NCBI GenBank assembly: GCA_963682175.1
Contig: OY821771.1
Location: forward strand, 14,197,001-14,261,000
DNA length: 64,000 nucleotides
Origin: Triglochin maritima
Lineage: Eukaryota; Streptophyta; Magnoliopsida; Alismatales; Juncaginaceae
Reading direction: 5' to 3'
Shown in pieces: positions 21,372-31,945 of the stretch (positions are counted from its first letter, which is position 1; each line of letters begins with the position of its first letter). Position numbers and translations under genes: made by a program. Under the pieces are notes generated by a model. That model made no database searches. It worked only from the letters and a program-made list of their open reading frames with translations, and was not told where the DNA came from.

Positions 21372-22405
21372 GGTGCACAGTCCACACTCTGGTTTGGACG
21401 ATTTGAGTGGATTCAATCTTTTGTTTGTAGGTTTTCTTTGTTTCAAGAGGCTCTAAATATCAAGGGAAGTCACCAGGAGAAGTTTGGAGGCAAATAGAGC
21501 CACACTGACCGCCAATCAGCGGCCTGAGACTGCCAACTGGCAGTCTGGTGAGCTCCATTTTCCTCCTTTGTTTGGTTTATTTCAACTCGCAATATAGTGG
21601 TCTGTGGCATAATTTGGCATGTTTTGACTTGTAGTTTGCCCCAGATCGATAATCAACCCCCTTTTAATCAACTTGGCCACTAAAACCCAAAGCAAAAGAT
21701 TAGGCATTCTTGCTTGTTTAGGTCATGCATCATATACTTGACAAAGGCACGCACTTTGTCTTTTATTTTGCTTTATTTTCAGTTGTTGAGCGTTGGCGTG
21801 AGGTACGTATTTCCTACTCTCATTCATGCATTTGTTCGTATGACCATGCATTAGTTAGTAGGAATTGCATTGAAACAAGAGTGAGATGAGTGTTTGATTG
21901 GTGAGTTGCTTGATAGATTAAGGAATCGAAACATCTTTAAGGGACACCATCTATAGTTTTCAAGATAAGGTGGGGGATTTCATCACCCTTCCTTCAGCCC
22001 CACGAAACACCTCTCAAAAATCTTAATTTAAAAATCAAGTAGACATTAGCCCCTAAGGATCTCGGGCGCAATAGGAGAGTGATCCGGTCGGGACCGTCAT
22101 GACTTGATTGGTGTCGCCCACTCTGTCGATAGTAGGAGAGACGAGATCTCCGGATCTTCGCTCACTTGGTGGGCTTTGTGGTCTTCGTCGTTGGCAGGTG
22201 AGGCGTGTTGAAGCCACATAACCTCGCTATTAGGTGTCGTCTAGCTGTAAGGACCTATAGCGACTAGTGTGGGTGCGCAGCTTTGTGCATGCCAATGTGG
22301 TCACGAGACATTGTGGCTCGTTTAACGAGATACCACATCGATTTGTCTTCAATTGTCAACTTTTCGAACACATCCCCGTCCCGTGTCCTACACAGTCCCG
22401 GGACC
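21372..22405 (+). mobile_element. Untranslated leader of element B
   Basis: About 1 kb between primer-binding site and gag. It carries two inverted repeats at 21507-21524 and 21528-21545. From about 21640 to 22262 it matches, by eye, the reverse complement of 52700-52025 inside CACTA-2. The last part (22260-22320) resembles positions 85-125 upstream of gag in element A. Confidence 0.7.
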
Positions 22406-24700
22406 ATGACGAGTCATGGACCACACGAGGACGAATCAGGTTTTGGACCTCCACCACCCTCTGATCCAGAAGGTGGGGGTCCACCACCTCATCAATTGGT
22501 TCCCCAGGTTCTCATTCCCCTCCGCGATCGATGCTACCCACATCGTACTGCTCTACCTTCTTGCATCATATTGCAAGAGGCGAATGTGAACCATTTTGAG
22601 GTTAAGCCTTAGTTTATCTCCATGCTCCCTCACTTCACTGGGAAGGGGGACCCCTATATCTTTCTCAGGGAATTTGAGGAGGTTTGTACTAAGTTCAAGC
22701 AGCAACAACTTAGCACAAACTCCATCCATCTTAGGCTTGTCCCCTTTGCATTAAAGGATGATGCCAAGAAGTGGTTGTACAACAACCAGGCGAATGCCTT
22801 TAGGACTTGGGATGAATTTCAATCTGCATTTCTCAAGAAGTACTTTCCAAATCATCGGACTCAAAAATTGAGGAACGAAATCAATTTGTTTTATCAACAT
22901 GAGACTGAATCATCTCATGCATACTTAGAGAGGTTCAAGGAGATACTATCCTCATGCCCTCACCATGGCATCGAGTTGTGTTGCCTTTGTCAGATTGTCT
23001 ACGAGGGTCTTCACATCCTGTTCCAAACGCTCCTTGAGTCCATGTGTCAAGGAGAGTTCTTAGGAAAGGATAAAAGGGAGGCATGACTTTCCTAGAAGAC
23101 CTTGCTGAGAAAATCATGCAGTGAAAGAGTGTGAGGGAACCATCACCATCATCTAGCATAGGAGCGAGGGTCGCAAATGAAAACTCGACTAGATCGGGTG
23201 ACACATTTGTTATCGATACCACTACGGCCACTGAGGCACGCATGACGGCCTTAATGCACCGCATGGATTCGATTGAGTTCCAAAATCAGCATGGTGTGTC
23301 TCATGTGTTTGCATATGGTCTGGTTCCTTGTTATTTGTGTGGTAGGATAGGTCATGTAGGAGGTGAGTTTGCATCCATTCCTCCTGAGATGGAGCATGTC
23401 AATATCATCTGTGATAGACCAAGGAATGACGCACATTCATCATCATATAACTCTGGATGGAGGAAACAATGCCCATGGTAGTCCTTCAAACTTCTCTAGA
23501 CCACCTAATAGACCACCAACCTCCCATGCATTCACAATCTTTTCAGCCACCCCAAGCCCAGATCACCAACCCACCGAGTTTCCCAAATTCCAACAATATG
23601 GAAACCCGATTCAATTTGCTTGAAACCTTGACTCGTGGACTTGAAATTCAATTAAAAAATTTATGTCGTCCACAAGTCAAGTTCTCACTTCAAATCAGCA
23701 GACCATCAAATCTCTTGAGCTTCAGATGAGTCAATTGGCTCAGTCTGTACATGAGAGAGAGCGAGGGACTCTGCCTAGCCAGCCTGAGGCTAAACCTTGC
23801 ATGTACCGACAACCACACTTGCAAAATGAGAGTTCAGTACCTCGGGGGCGGCAAATGAACCATGTGGAGGAACATGTTCACCATGTTAATGCCATTGTAA
23901 CCTTAATTAATGGAAATCAGGTTGACAATCACATTTCCTTGCCGCCACCACCACCTGTGCAACCCCTCGTTGGGAATGACGGTAAGAAAGAGGCTGAGGG
24001 TGAGGGTAATACACCAACACCTCATTCTCAGGCACCGTAGAAAAGATATTAGAGGTCTTCAAACAAGTGAAGGTTAACATCCCCTTGTTGGATGTCAGCC
24101 ACCAAATACCTCAATATGCCAAAGTGTTGAAGGATCTCTGCACAACAAAGAGAAAGAACAATGTTCCTAAGAAAGCATTCTTAGCTGCGAGTGTCAGCTC
24201 ACTTTTGTCCAATCCCACCACAAAGTACAAAGACCCTGGTTGTCCTACTATTCAGTGTATGATATGGGACACTAGCATGAGTAATGTATTGCTTGATTTA
24301 GGATCAGCGGACAACCTCCTCCCATTTTTTGTTTATCAACAATTGAACTTAGGAGAAATGAAACCAACTAAGATCACTCTCTAATTACCGGATAGATCCA
24401 TTCATGTCCCAACGGGGATTATTGAGGACATGCTCATCAAAGTTGGAGATTTTATATTTCCAGTAGATTTTTCGTCCTCGATACCAACCCTGTTGCGAAC
24501 ACCTAATCTCAAATACCTTTGATTTTGGGTAGACCATTTCTGGACACCTCTAACGCCTTAATTAATTGTAGAAATGGTCTCATAAAACTCTCATTCAGTA
24601 ACATGAGTGTCGAGTTTCATGTGTTCAACTCTAGTAGGCAACAAGAGCCTTTGGACCAATCTTTAAATATCAACCTCATCCACTAATTACAGAAACCACC
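22406..24700 (+). pseudogene. Broken gag-protease of element B
   Basis: Homologous by eye to the intact ORF of element A over nearly its whole length. Damage: TAG at 22610 where element A has CAA (C to T); a one-base loss near 23086 giving a stop; a changed zinc knuckle (CYLCGRIGHVGGEF) that lacks its last Cys; a deletion around 23470-23490; frameshifts near 23640 and 24040; and a stop at about 24382. The protease motif LLDLGSADNLLP is still visible near 24290. It cannot encode a working polyprotein. Confidence 0.88.
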
Positions 24701-24810
24701 GCAAAATCAACAAACACCCGCATCACACTTTGGCAAGTTATTTGGGGCTAGCCCTAGGCGTCTAAATAGAACCAACAAGAGGTTCGTCCAGCAGGTTTCC
24801 TTGGAGTAGA

Positions 24811-24994
24811 ATCATGACCTATGTAGGGTGCCTACCTATGATGAGGTTAAAAGCATTGTAATGGAGCTCCACCCCGACAAATGCCCAGGCCACGACCAGT
24901 TTAATGCTTTATTCTTTCAGAAGTACTGGAACATTGTAGGCCAGGACATGTCGCGTGTCGTCCATTCTATCTTCCTGGGCCAGAGAATTCTATG
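24811..24994 (+). pseudogene. L1-type LINE reverse transcriptase fragment
   Basis: Translation from about 24826 reads VPTYDEVKSIVMELHPDKCP followed by GHDQFNALFFQKYWNIVGQD. This is the start of the reverse transcriptase of plant L1-like non-LTR retrotransposons, where the consensus is (H)P.KAPGPDG(M/F).A.F(Y/F)QK.W. Preceding codons (NHDLC) also fit the family pattern. An in-frame stop ends it near 24994. It lies between two partial gag-pro copies; no LINE endonuclease, YADD motif or poly-A tail was seen. Limits are approximate. Confidence 0.75.
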
Positions 24995-25044
24995 AAGGAT
25001 CAATCACACCTTTATCACCTTTATCACATGACAACTAGCATCTC

Positions 25045-25715
25045 TCCACAAACTTTATGTCATCCACAAGTCAAGTTCTCACTTCGAATCAGCAGACCAT
25101 CAAATCACTTGAGATTCAGATGGGTCAATTGGCTCAGTCTGTCAATTAGAGAGAGCGAGGGACTCTACCTAGCCAGCCTGAGGCTAATCCCCGTATGTAC
25201 CGACAACCACACTTGCAAAATGAGAGTTTGGTAGCTCGGGGTTGGCAAGTAAACCATGTGAAGGAACTTGTTCACCATGTCAATGTCATTGTAACCTTAA
25301 GGAATGGAAAGCAGGTTGACAACCATATTTCCTTGCCACCACCACCATCTTTATAGCCCCTTGGTGGGAATGACGGTGAGGAAGAGGCTAAAGGTGAGGG
25401 TAATACAGCAACACCTCCTTCTCAGGCACCCTAGAAAACCTACCTGCAAAAAGCTCCCTATCCTAGTAGGTTAACCAAAGAGCAGAGTGACACAATGGAT
25501 AAGATATTAGAGGTCTTCAAACAAGTGAAGGTTAACACCCCCTTGTTAGATGTCATGCAACAAATACCTCAATATGCCAAAGTGTTGAAGGATCTCTACA
25601 CAACAAAGAGGAAGACCAATGTTCCTAAGAAAGCATTCTTAGTTGCGAGTGTGAGCTCACTTTTATCCAATCTCACATACACAAGTACAAGAACCCTGAC
25701 TGTCCTACTATTTAC
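25045..25715 (+). pseudogene. Second partial gag-protease copy in element B
   Basis: Repeats the part of gag-pro seen at 23660-24260: the SNQQTIKSLE-like region, the SQPEAN region and VFKQVKVNTPLLDVMQQIPQ at 25510-25570. Several stops are present. It ends abruptly at about 25715, where the protease should begin, and joins the 3' non-coding region within a shared TACATA, consistent with an internal deletion. Confidence 0.8.
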
Positions 25716-26108
25716 ATAGAGAGAGTCGGCCCGTATAATTACCGTGTCCAATGATCGACGATAACGAGTCCATCGAGTCGTGTTGCTAGGTTGAATAATG
25801 CATCTATATTCGGATTTTGTGGGTGTAGCTGCTAAAAACCCTCAGCTGACAACACTTCTCCTTGGCGACAAGGAGGTTTAGCGGCTTGTTGCACATGCTA
25901 AGTGCAACCGTGATTCCTACGAAAATGAGTTAGGATTTCCTTGTTTTACGTATGCTTTTTCCTTAAGTGTGTTATGGGTTATGTGTTTATGTCTATTTTG
26001 GGATTGTTCCATTAGTCCCACATAGGGGGATTGCCCCCAATTTCCTTTTTTCATGCATATAAATAGAACTCTTCCTCCTCCCTTGTAATCTACTACATGC
26101 TTGGTTGC
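25716..26108 (+). mobile_element. 3' non-coding piece fused to an LTR piece
   Basis: 25716-25965 parallels 4530-4770 of element A, including the hairpin (25888-25908). At about 25970-25985 it jumps, without polypurine tract or LTR start, into mid-LTR sequence (TTAGTCCCACATAGGGGG, TATAAATAGAACTC). The LTR piece continues after the chromovirus at 31414. Confidence 0.65.
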
Positions 26109-26113
26109 TAATC

Positions 26114-26593
26114 TGATGCAGGAGATGCCATGCTGGAGGCATTGCCAAATCAGCAAGGAAGGAAACTTCCTACCGACCAGCCAGCTCAGCAAGGAAGTTT
26201 CCTTCCAGCCGACCAGCCAAGTCAGCAAGAAGTTTCCTCCCCCATCTGCATATGAATTGCTTCGAACTAGGTTTATGGAAGGTTTTGGTTTATGGAAGGT
26301 TTCCTGAATTTTAAATAAGTTAATTCGGTAGTTACTTATTTCCTTGCTGCTATTTGTTTTATTTAGATGCAAATCATAGGAGTTGCCTTGTTGGTTAACT
26401 TCCTAATTCCTATACTGATTTAAAGCTATAAAAGACCTGGCTTGTAGGTCAAGAGACAACCAATTTTCGTTTTGAATTAATTATACAAAAATCAGAGATA
26501 GTTTTTATCTCAACTTGGAGTTTTCCTCTTCAATTCTCTTGTAGTTGTGGGTTCACACGCTTGTAGAATCCATCACAATTCTACACGGCGTCA
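26114..26593 (+). repeat. 5' LTR of the chromovirus-type element
   Basis: 480 bp, TGATGCAGG...GGCGTCA, TATAAAAG at 26427-26434. The CA end is confirmed by the position of the target duplication at the other end. Confidence 0.88.
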
Positions 26594-26595
26594 GT

Positions 26596-26609
26596 TGGTA
26601 CCAGAGCCG
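26596..26609 (+). other. Primer-binding site of the chromovirus-type element
   Basis: TTGGTACCAGAGCC, two bases after the LTR, a variant of the TGGTATCAGAGC initiator tRNA-Met type. Confidence 0.75.
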
Positions 26610-26643
26610 AAATCCTCCCTCTAGTTGCTGCTTCATCAGCGTG

Positions 26644-27800
26644 ATGGCTGGTAGACGTGGTGGTCGTGGGCGTCGTGGAGCTAATCCAGAGGAGGAACTC
26701 CCGCACCATGGTCGCAGCAACAAAGATGTTGAGTTGATTGAGGATCTACAAAGACAAATTGCTGAGCTAACCCAACGTCTTGCTGCGCAAGATCCAGGCC
26801 ATCGTGAAGCTGAAGATCTGGACTCCGACGCAAGCTCAAACCTCCACAACATGTTCCAGGATCGTGGTGCTGGTCAAGGACACCGGGGGTGGAGTGATCG
26901 TCATGGAGACCTCGGTTTCAAGATGGAGCTGCCAGAATTTTCTGGTATGTTGCATGTTGATGCTTTCGTGGACTGGTTGAATGAAGTCGAACGAGTATTT
27001 GACTACAAAGAGGTTCCGGAGCATATGAAGATTAAGCTAATCGCCATCCGACTCAAGGGAAGAGCGTCTGCGTGGTGGGAACAATTGAGGCGCACCCGCG
27101 AAAGGTAAGGCAAGACCAAGCTGACCGAATGGTGCAAGATGAAAAAAAGGATGAAGGAGCACTTTCTTCCTTTTGGCTACACGCAATCCTTGTTTCAGAG
27201 GCTTCATGCATTGAGGCAAGGTGTGAGGTTGGTGGATGACTACACGGAGGAATTCTATCAGTTGGTGGCTCGGAATGATCTATCGGAATCGGAGGAGCAG
27301 TCGGTGGCACGATACTTGGGGGGTTACGACCATCCCTACAAGATGTCCTCAGCCTCCACTCATTATGGATGGTTTCGGAGGCCTATCAACGAGCCCTCGC
27401 AGCGGAGAAGCAGCAAAGAAGGCGAGTCACCACCAGCCACAAGCAGCAGCAACCCAACCGGACTGCTAGACCTCCAGAGGTGCACCCTCAGCAAGTACCG
27501 TTCCACGACAGGCCTAAGACGGGCGTGAAGTGTTATAGGTGTGGAGAGGAGGGTCACATCGCATCCAGTTGTGGAAAAACCACCAGCAAGGGTGGGAAGA
27601 ACCTCCTGGTTGAGGATAACCTTGGGAGCGAGGACGAGATCGATGGCGAGCCCGTGTTCGATGAATATGAGGACGAAGGTGGAATGTTGTACGGGGACGG
27701 ACCAGAAACTTTAGTCATCCGCAAGAGTCTTCTAACCCCTAAGGGTGGGTCAGGAGATGCGTGGTTGAGAAATAATATTTTTCGTACCACTTGAAAGGTC
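26644..27800 (+). pseudogene. Broken chromovirus gag
   Basis: Starts MAGRRGGRGRRGANPEEE. A coiled-coil-like stretch (DLQRQIAELTQRL) precedes the gag core (KMELPEFSG, VDWLNEVERVFDYKEVP, ASAWWEQLRR), then [15 protein letters not shown] and the CCHC knuckle CYRCGEEGHIASSC at about 27531-27572. An in-frame TAA at 27106-27108 replaces a residue the family normally has (likely CAA to TAA), and a frameshift near 27330-27370 separates the knuckle from the core. Role: particle assembly and RNA binding. Confidence 0.85.
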
Positions 27801-30800
27801 TCGGACAAGGTTTGCAAGATGATCATCGATTGCGGCAGCTGCGAGAACGTGGTGTCCGAAGAGGTAGTTCAAAAGTTGCAGCTGAAGACCGACTCGCATC
27901 CCAAACCCTACAAATTATCTTGGCTGAACAAGGAGACGGAAATAAAGGTGGACAAGAGGTGTTTGGTGTCTTTTCCATCGGCAAAAAATACTTTGACAAT
28001 GCTTGGTGTGATGTGGTGGCTATGGATGCTTGTCGCCTACTGCTGGGACGGCCATGGCAGTACGATCGAAGTGTCGTTCACGATGGACGAAAGAACACCT
28101 ACACCCTCAGCATCAAAGGGAAGAATATTGTCTTGGCGCCTCACCCAGAAGAAACTCCTTCAATCCAGGCGTCCCCTCACAACAACTTGTTGTCCCTATC
28201 CAACTTTTTGGCCGAAATAAAGCGAGAAGAGGTGATTTTGCGTTGCTGCCCCAGGTTGAAAGCAAGATTGGCTCCAGCTCAGATGTTCCTGAGGAGGTCC
28301 AGCAACTTCTCGAAGAGTTCTCCGAGCTGATGCCCGAAGATCTCACCCACGGCTTACCACCGTTGAGAGATATTCAGCACCAAATCGATCTTATCCCAGG
28401 ATCGACTCTCTCAAACCGTCTGGCTTATCGTCTCATCTCAGCCCTAAAGAGTCTGAAGAATTACAATGACAAGTGGTGGAGCTGCTGGAGGAAGGCTACA
28501 TCCGAGAAATCATGAGTCCTTGTGCCGTTCTCGCCCTGTTGGTACCGAAAAAGGATGGTTCCTGGCGCATGTGCATCGACAGCAGAGCAATCAACCGTAT
28601 CACCGTAAGGTACCGGTTCCTGATTCCCCGCTTAGACAACATGTTGGACCAGCTATCGGGATCCAAAATCTTCTCAAAGATCGACCTTAAGAGTGAATAT
28701 CACCAGATACGGGTCAGACCAGGAGACGAGTGGAAGACGACATTCAAAACGCAGCATGGGTTGTACGAATGGTTGGTGATGCCATTTGGACTATCCAACG
28801 CGCCCAGCACCTTCATGAGGGTCATGCACTAGGTTCTTCGTCCTTTCATGGGGAAGTTTGTTGTCGTTTATTTCGATGACATCCTCATCTATAGCAAGAC
28901 ACCCGTGTTGCATATGGAACATCTACGTGCAGTTCTTGACAAGCTGTGATCCGAATGTTTGTTTGTTAATCAAAAGAAATGTGCGTTCTTCACAACCTAC
29001 ATCACCTTCCGGGGGTCCGTGGTGTCTATCGATGGTGTTCATGCTGACCCCACCAAGGTTAGTGCCATTTCTGAGTGGCCCAGGCCAAAGTCGTTGCATG
29101 ATGTTCGGAGTTTCCACTGTTTGGCTTCCTTCTACCGGCGGTTCATTCGAAATTTTAGCACCGTGATCACCCCCATCACCGAGTGTCTAAAGGGAAGAGA
29201 TCTCAAGTGGTCTGAGGAGGCAGAGGTGAGCTTCCAGCTGGTGAAACAAAAGATGATCTAAGCTCCAGTTTTAGCAATGCCGGACTTCGAAAAGGTGTTC
29301 GAACTAAATTGTGATGCATCTAGAATTGGTATCGGTGGAGTTCTGAGTCAAGGGGGACGTCCAATAGCTTTCTTCAGCGAGAAACTATTTGGATCCAAGA
29401 AGAATTATTCCACCTATGATTTGGAGTTCTACGTAATAGTGCAATCTCTGAAGCATTGGCGGCACTACTTGGTGCAACGTGAGTTCATCCTCTTCACCGA
29501 CCACGAAGCCTTGAAGTACATAAATGGCCAGCACAAACTCAACCGACGTCACGCCAAATTGGTGGCGTATTTGCAGGAGTTCACCTTCTCACTTCGGCAC
29601 CAATCAGGAAGTCAAAACCATGTCGCTGATGCCCTTAGCCGCCGCAACACCCTTCTCACGACCGTGAGCAGTCAAGTCATCGGATTCGAGACCTTCCCCG
29701 ACATGTATCCAGTTGATCCCTCCTTTGGGAAGATATTCCAGCAAGTCATGGGTGGTCAGCGTTGTGACTTTTTGATACACGACGGCTACCTATTCCGAAG
29801 GAAGAAGTTGTGCATTTCGGATTGCTCGTTGAGACAACAGATCATCAGCGAATTACATGGCGAGGGACATTTCGGACGGGACAAGACCTTAGCCTTGATC
29901 TCCTCTGATTTTTACTGGCCCAAGCTACCTAGCGAGGTAGCCCACTATGTGGCAAGGTGCTACGTTTGCCAGCAATCCAAAGGTACCCTCACCAATGCCG
30001 GTTTGTACACGCCTTTGCCTATTCCTGAAGGTCTGTGGTGTGATGTTAGCATGGATTTCGTGTTGGGGTTACCCCGTACACAACGGGCAGTGGATTCCAT
30101 TTTTGTGATAGTGGATTGGTTCTCCAAGATGGCACATTTTGTAGCATGTAAATGATGGATGCAACCCGGATTGCCCACCTCTACTTAAAAGATGTGGTGC
30201 GTTTGCATGGAGTTCCCCACTCAATTACCTCTGATCGTTACACTAAGTTCATCAGCAACTTCTGGAAGAGCTTATGGGAGAAGTTGGGGACTCGTCTGAA
30301 TTTCAGCAGTGCATACCACCCTCAGACAGATGGCCAGACCGAAGTAGTCAACCGGAGTTTGGGCAATCTCCTACGTTGTTTGGCGAGCACTAAACCTAAG
30401 CAATGGGACCTCTCCTTGCCTCAAGCAGAATTTGCTTACAACCGATCAGCAAACAGAACCACTGGGCTGAGTCCATTTGCAATTGTTTATGGGTTTAATC
30501 CTTCTGGGGTGCTAGACTTAGCGCCCATTCCTCGTGTTGGTCATTTGCACCCCAAGGCTGATGAGATGACTGAGCACTTGCAAGGCATTCACAAACAAGT
30601 GAAGCAAATGCTCCATGAGAACAACACCAAATACAAGAGTTATGCGGATCGTCGTCGCCGGCAAGTACTTTTTAAGGAAGGTGATTTCGTGTGGGCTGTT
30701 CTAACACGAGACCGGTTTCCCGTGGGAGAATACAACAAGCTAAAGGAGCGGAAAGTCGGACCTTGTGAGATACTTCAGAATATCAATGATAACGCCTACA

Positions 30801-31069
30801 TATTACTCCTACCAAAGCATCTGAAGACTGCTGATGTGTTTAATGTGAAGCATCTGAGCCCGTACTTCGGCAACAAGAGGGACGCTAAGGCAAACTCGAG
30901 GACGAGTTCTTTCCAACGAGGGGTGACTGATGCAGGAGCTGCCATGCTGGAGCCATTGCCAAATCAGCAAGGAAGGAAACTTCCTACCGACCAGCCAGCT
31001 CAACAAGGAAGTTTCCTTCCAGCCGACCAGCCAAGTCAGCAAGAAGTTTCCTCCCCCATCCGCATATGA
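27801..31069 (+). pseudogene. Broken chromovirus pol: protease, RT, RNase H, integrase
   Basis: In order: protease around MIIDCGSCENVV (about 27819); RT with [45 protein letters not shown] and catalytic YFDD (about 28868); RNase H with FELNCDASRIGIGGVL, TDHEALKYI and ADALSRR; integrase with an H-H-C-C zinc site (HGEGHFGRDKT ... CYVCQQSK), a catalytic Asp in CDVSMDFVLGLP, SDRYTKF, and Glu in GQTEVVNRSL; then a GPY/F-like module and DVFNVKHLSPYF. Breaks: frameshifts near 28100-28470 and 30140-30155, stops at about 28830, 28947 and 29259. The last ORF crosses into the 3' LTR. No chromodomain was recognised after the GPY/F module. Confidence 0.88.
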
Positions 31070-31408
31070 ATTGCTTCGAACTAGGTTTATGGAAGGTTTT
31101 GGTTTATGGAAGGTTTCCTGAATTTTAAATAAGTTAATTCGGTAGTTACTTATTTCCTTGCTGTTATTTGTTTTATTTAGATGCAAATCATAGGAGTTGC
31201 CTTGTTGGTTAACTTCCTAATTCCTATACTGATTTAAAGATATAAAAGACCTGGCTTGTAGGTCAAGAAACAACCAATTTTCGTTTTGAATTAATTATAC
31301 AAAAATCAGAGATAGTTTTTATCTCAACTTGGAGTTTTCCTCTTCAATTCTCTTGTAGTTGTGGGTGTCACACGCTTGTAGAATCCATCACAATTCTACA
31401 TGGTGTTA
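30928..31408 (+). repeat. 3' LTR of the chromovirus-type element
   Basis: 481 bp, TGATGCAGGAG...GGTGTTA, TATAAAAG at 31241-31248. Preceded by CCAACGAGGGGTGAC as polypurine tract and followed by the target duplication TAATC. Its last bases differ from the 5' LTR by three C-to-T changes. Confidence 0.88.
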
Positions 31409-31413
31409 TAATC

Positions 31414-31945
31414 CCTCTACTTATAGTCAATTCTTGGAGCAAAAACTCAAGTGGAGAGATGCTACTTGTATTGTGAGTCTGAAATTAAATAAAAGAAAAA
31501 AAGACAAATAAGAACCTTAATGGACTTTACACTTTGTATCACTTGAGGATGTAATGGTTGCCCATGTCTGTCACTTAAGTCCTTAACTAACTTGCACGAA
31601 TGGTTCATTAGGCTAGGTGTGTGGACTGATTACATATATAGAGTCGGCCCATAGAATTACCATGTCCAATGATCGATGATAATGAGTCCATCGAGTCATG
31701 TTGCTAGGTTGAATAATGCATTTATGTTCGGATTTTGTGGGTGTATCCGTTGAAATCCCTCAGGAGACAACACTTCTCCCCTTTGACGACAAGGATGTTT
31801 AATGGCTTGTTGCACGTGCTAAGTGCAACCGTGATTCCTTTGAAAGTGAGTTAGGATTTCCCTGTTTTCGTATGTTTTTTGTTTCTTTCATTTTTCTCTT
31901 TCTTTGTTTTGCTTGGGACTAGCAAAAGGTAAGTGTGTGGGTATT
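31414..31945 (+). mobile_element. LTR piece then 3' non-coding piece of element B
   Basis: 31414-31487 continues the interrupted LTR piece (TTGGAGCAAAAACTCAAG). At about 31488 it switches to the Athila-like 3' region, parallel to 8625-9083, including the hairpin at 31809-31829 and the terminal polypurine tract (AAGGTAAGTGTGTGGG) before the 3' LTR. Confidence 0.65.

Larger units (their letters stand above)
26114..31408 (+). mobile_element. Ty3/gypsy chromovirus-type element, possibly CRM-like
   Basis: 5295 bp, direct LTRs of 480 and 481 bp, and a perfect 5-bp target duplication TAATC at 26109-26113 and 31409-31413. Domain order gag, protease, RT, RNase H, integrase (integrase last) is that of Ty3/gypsy. 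The terminal pol frame runs past the 3' LTR start (30928) to 31069, a trait known from CRM-clade centromeric retrotransposons; that assignment is an inference. By eye the LTRs differ at about 10 positions plus one indel. Coding parts carry several stops and frameshifts, so this copy is not autonomous now. Confidence 0.88.

Noticed and set aside
27139..27528. Reading the chromovirus gag as a separate host gene
   Set aside because: It is in frame with the upstream gag after one stop codon and lies between the two LTRs.
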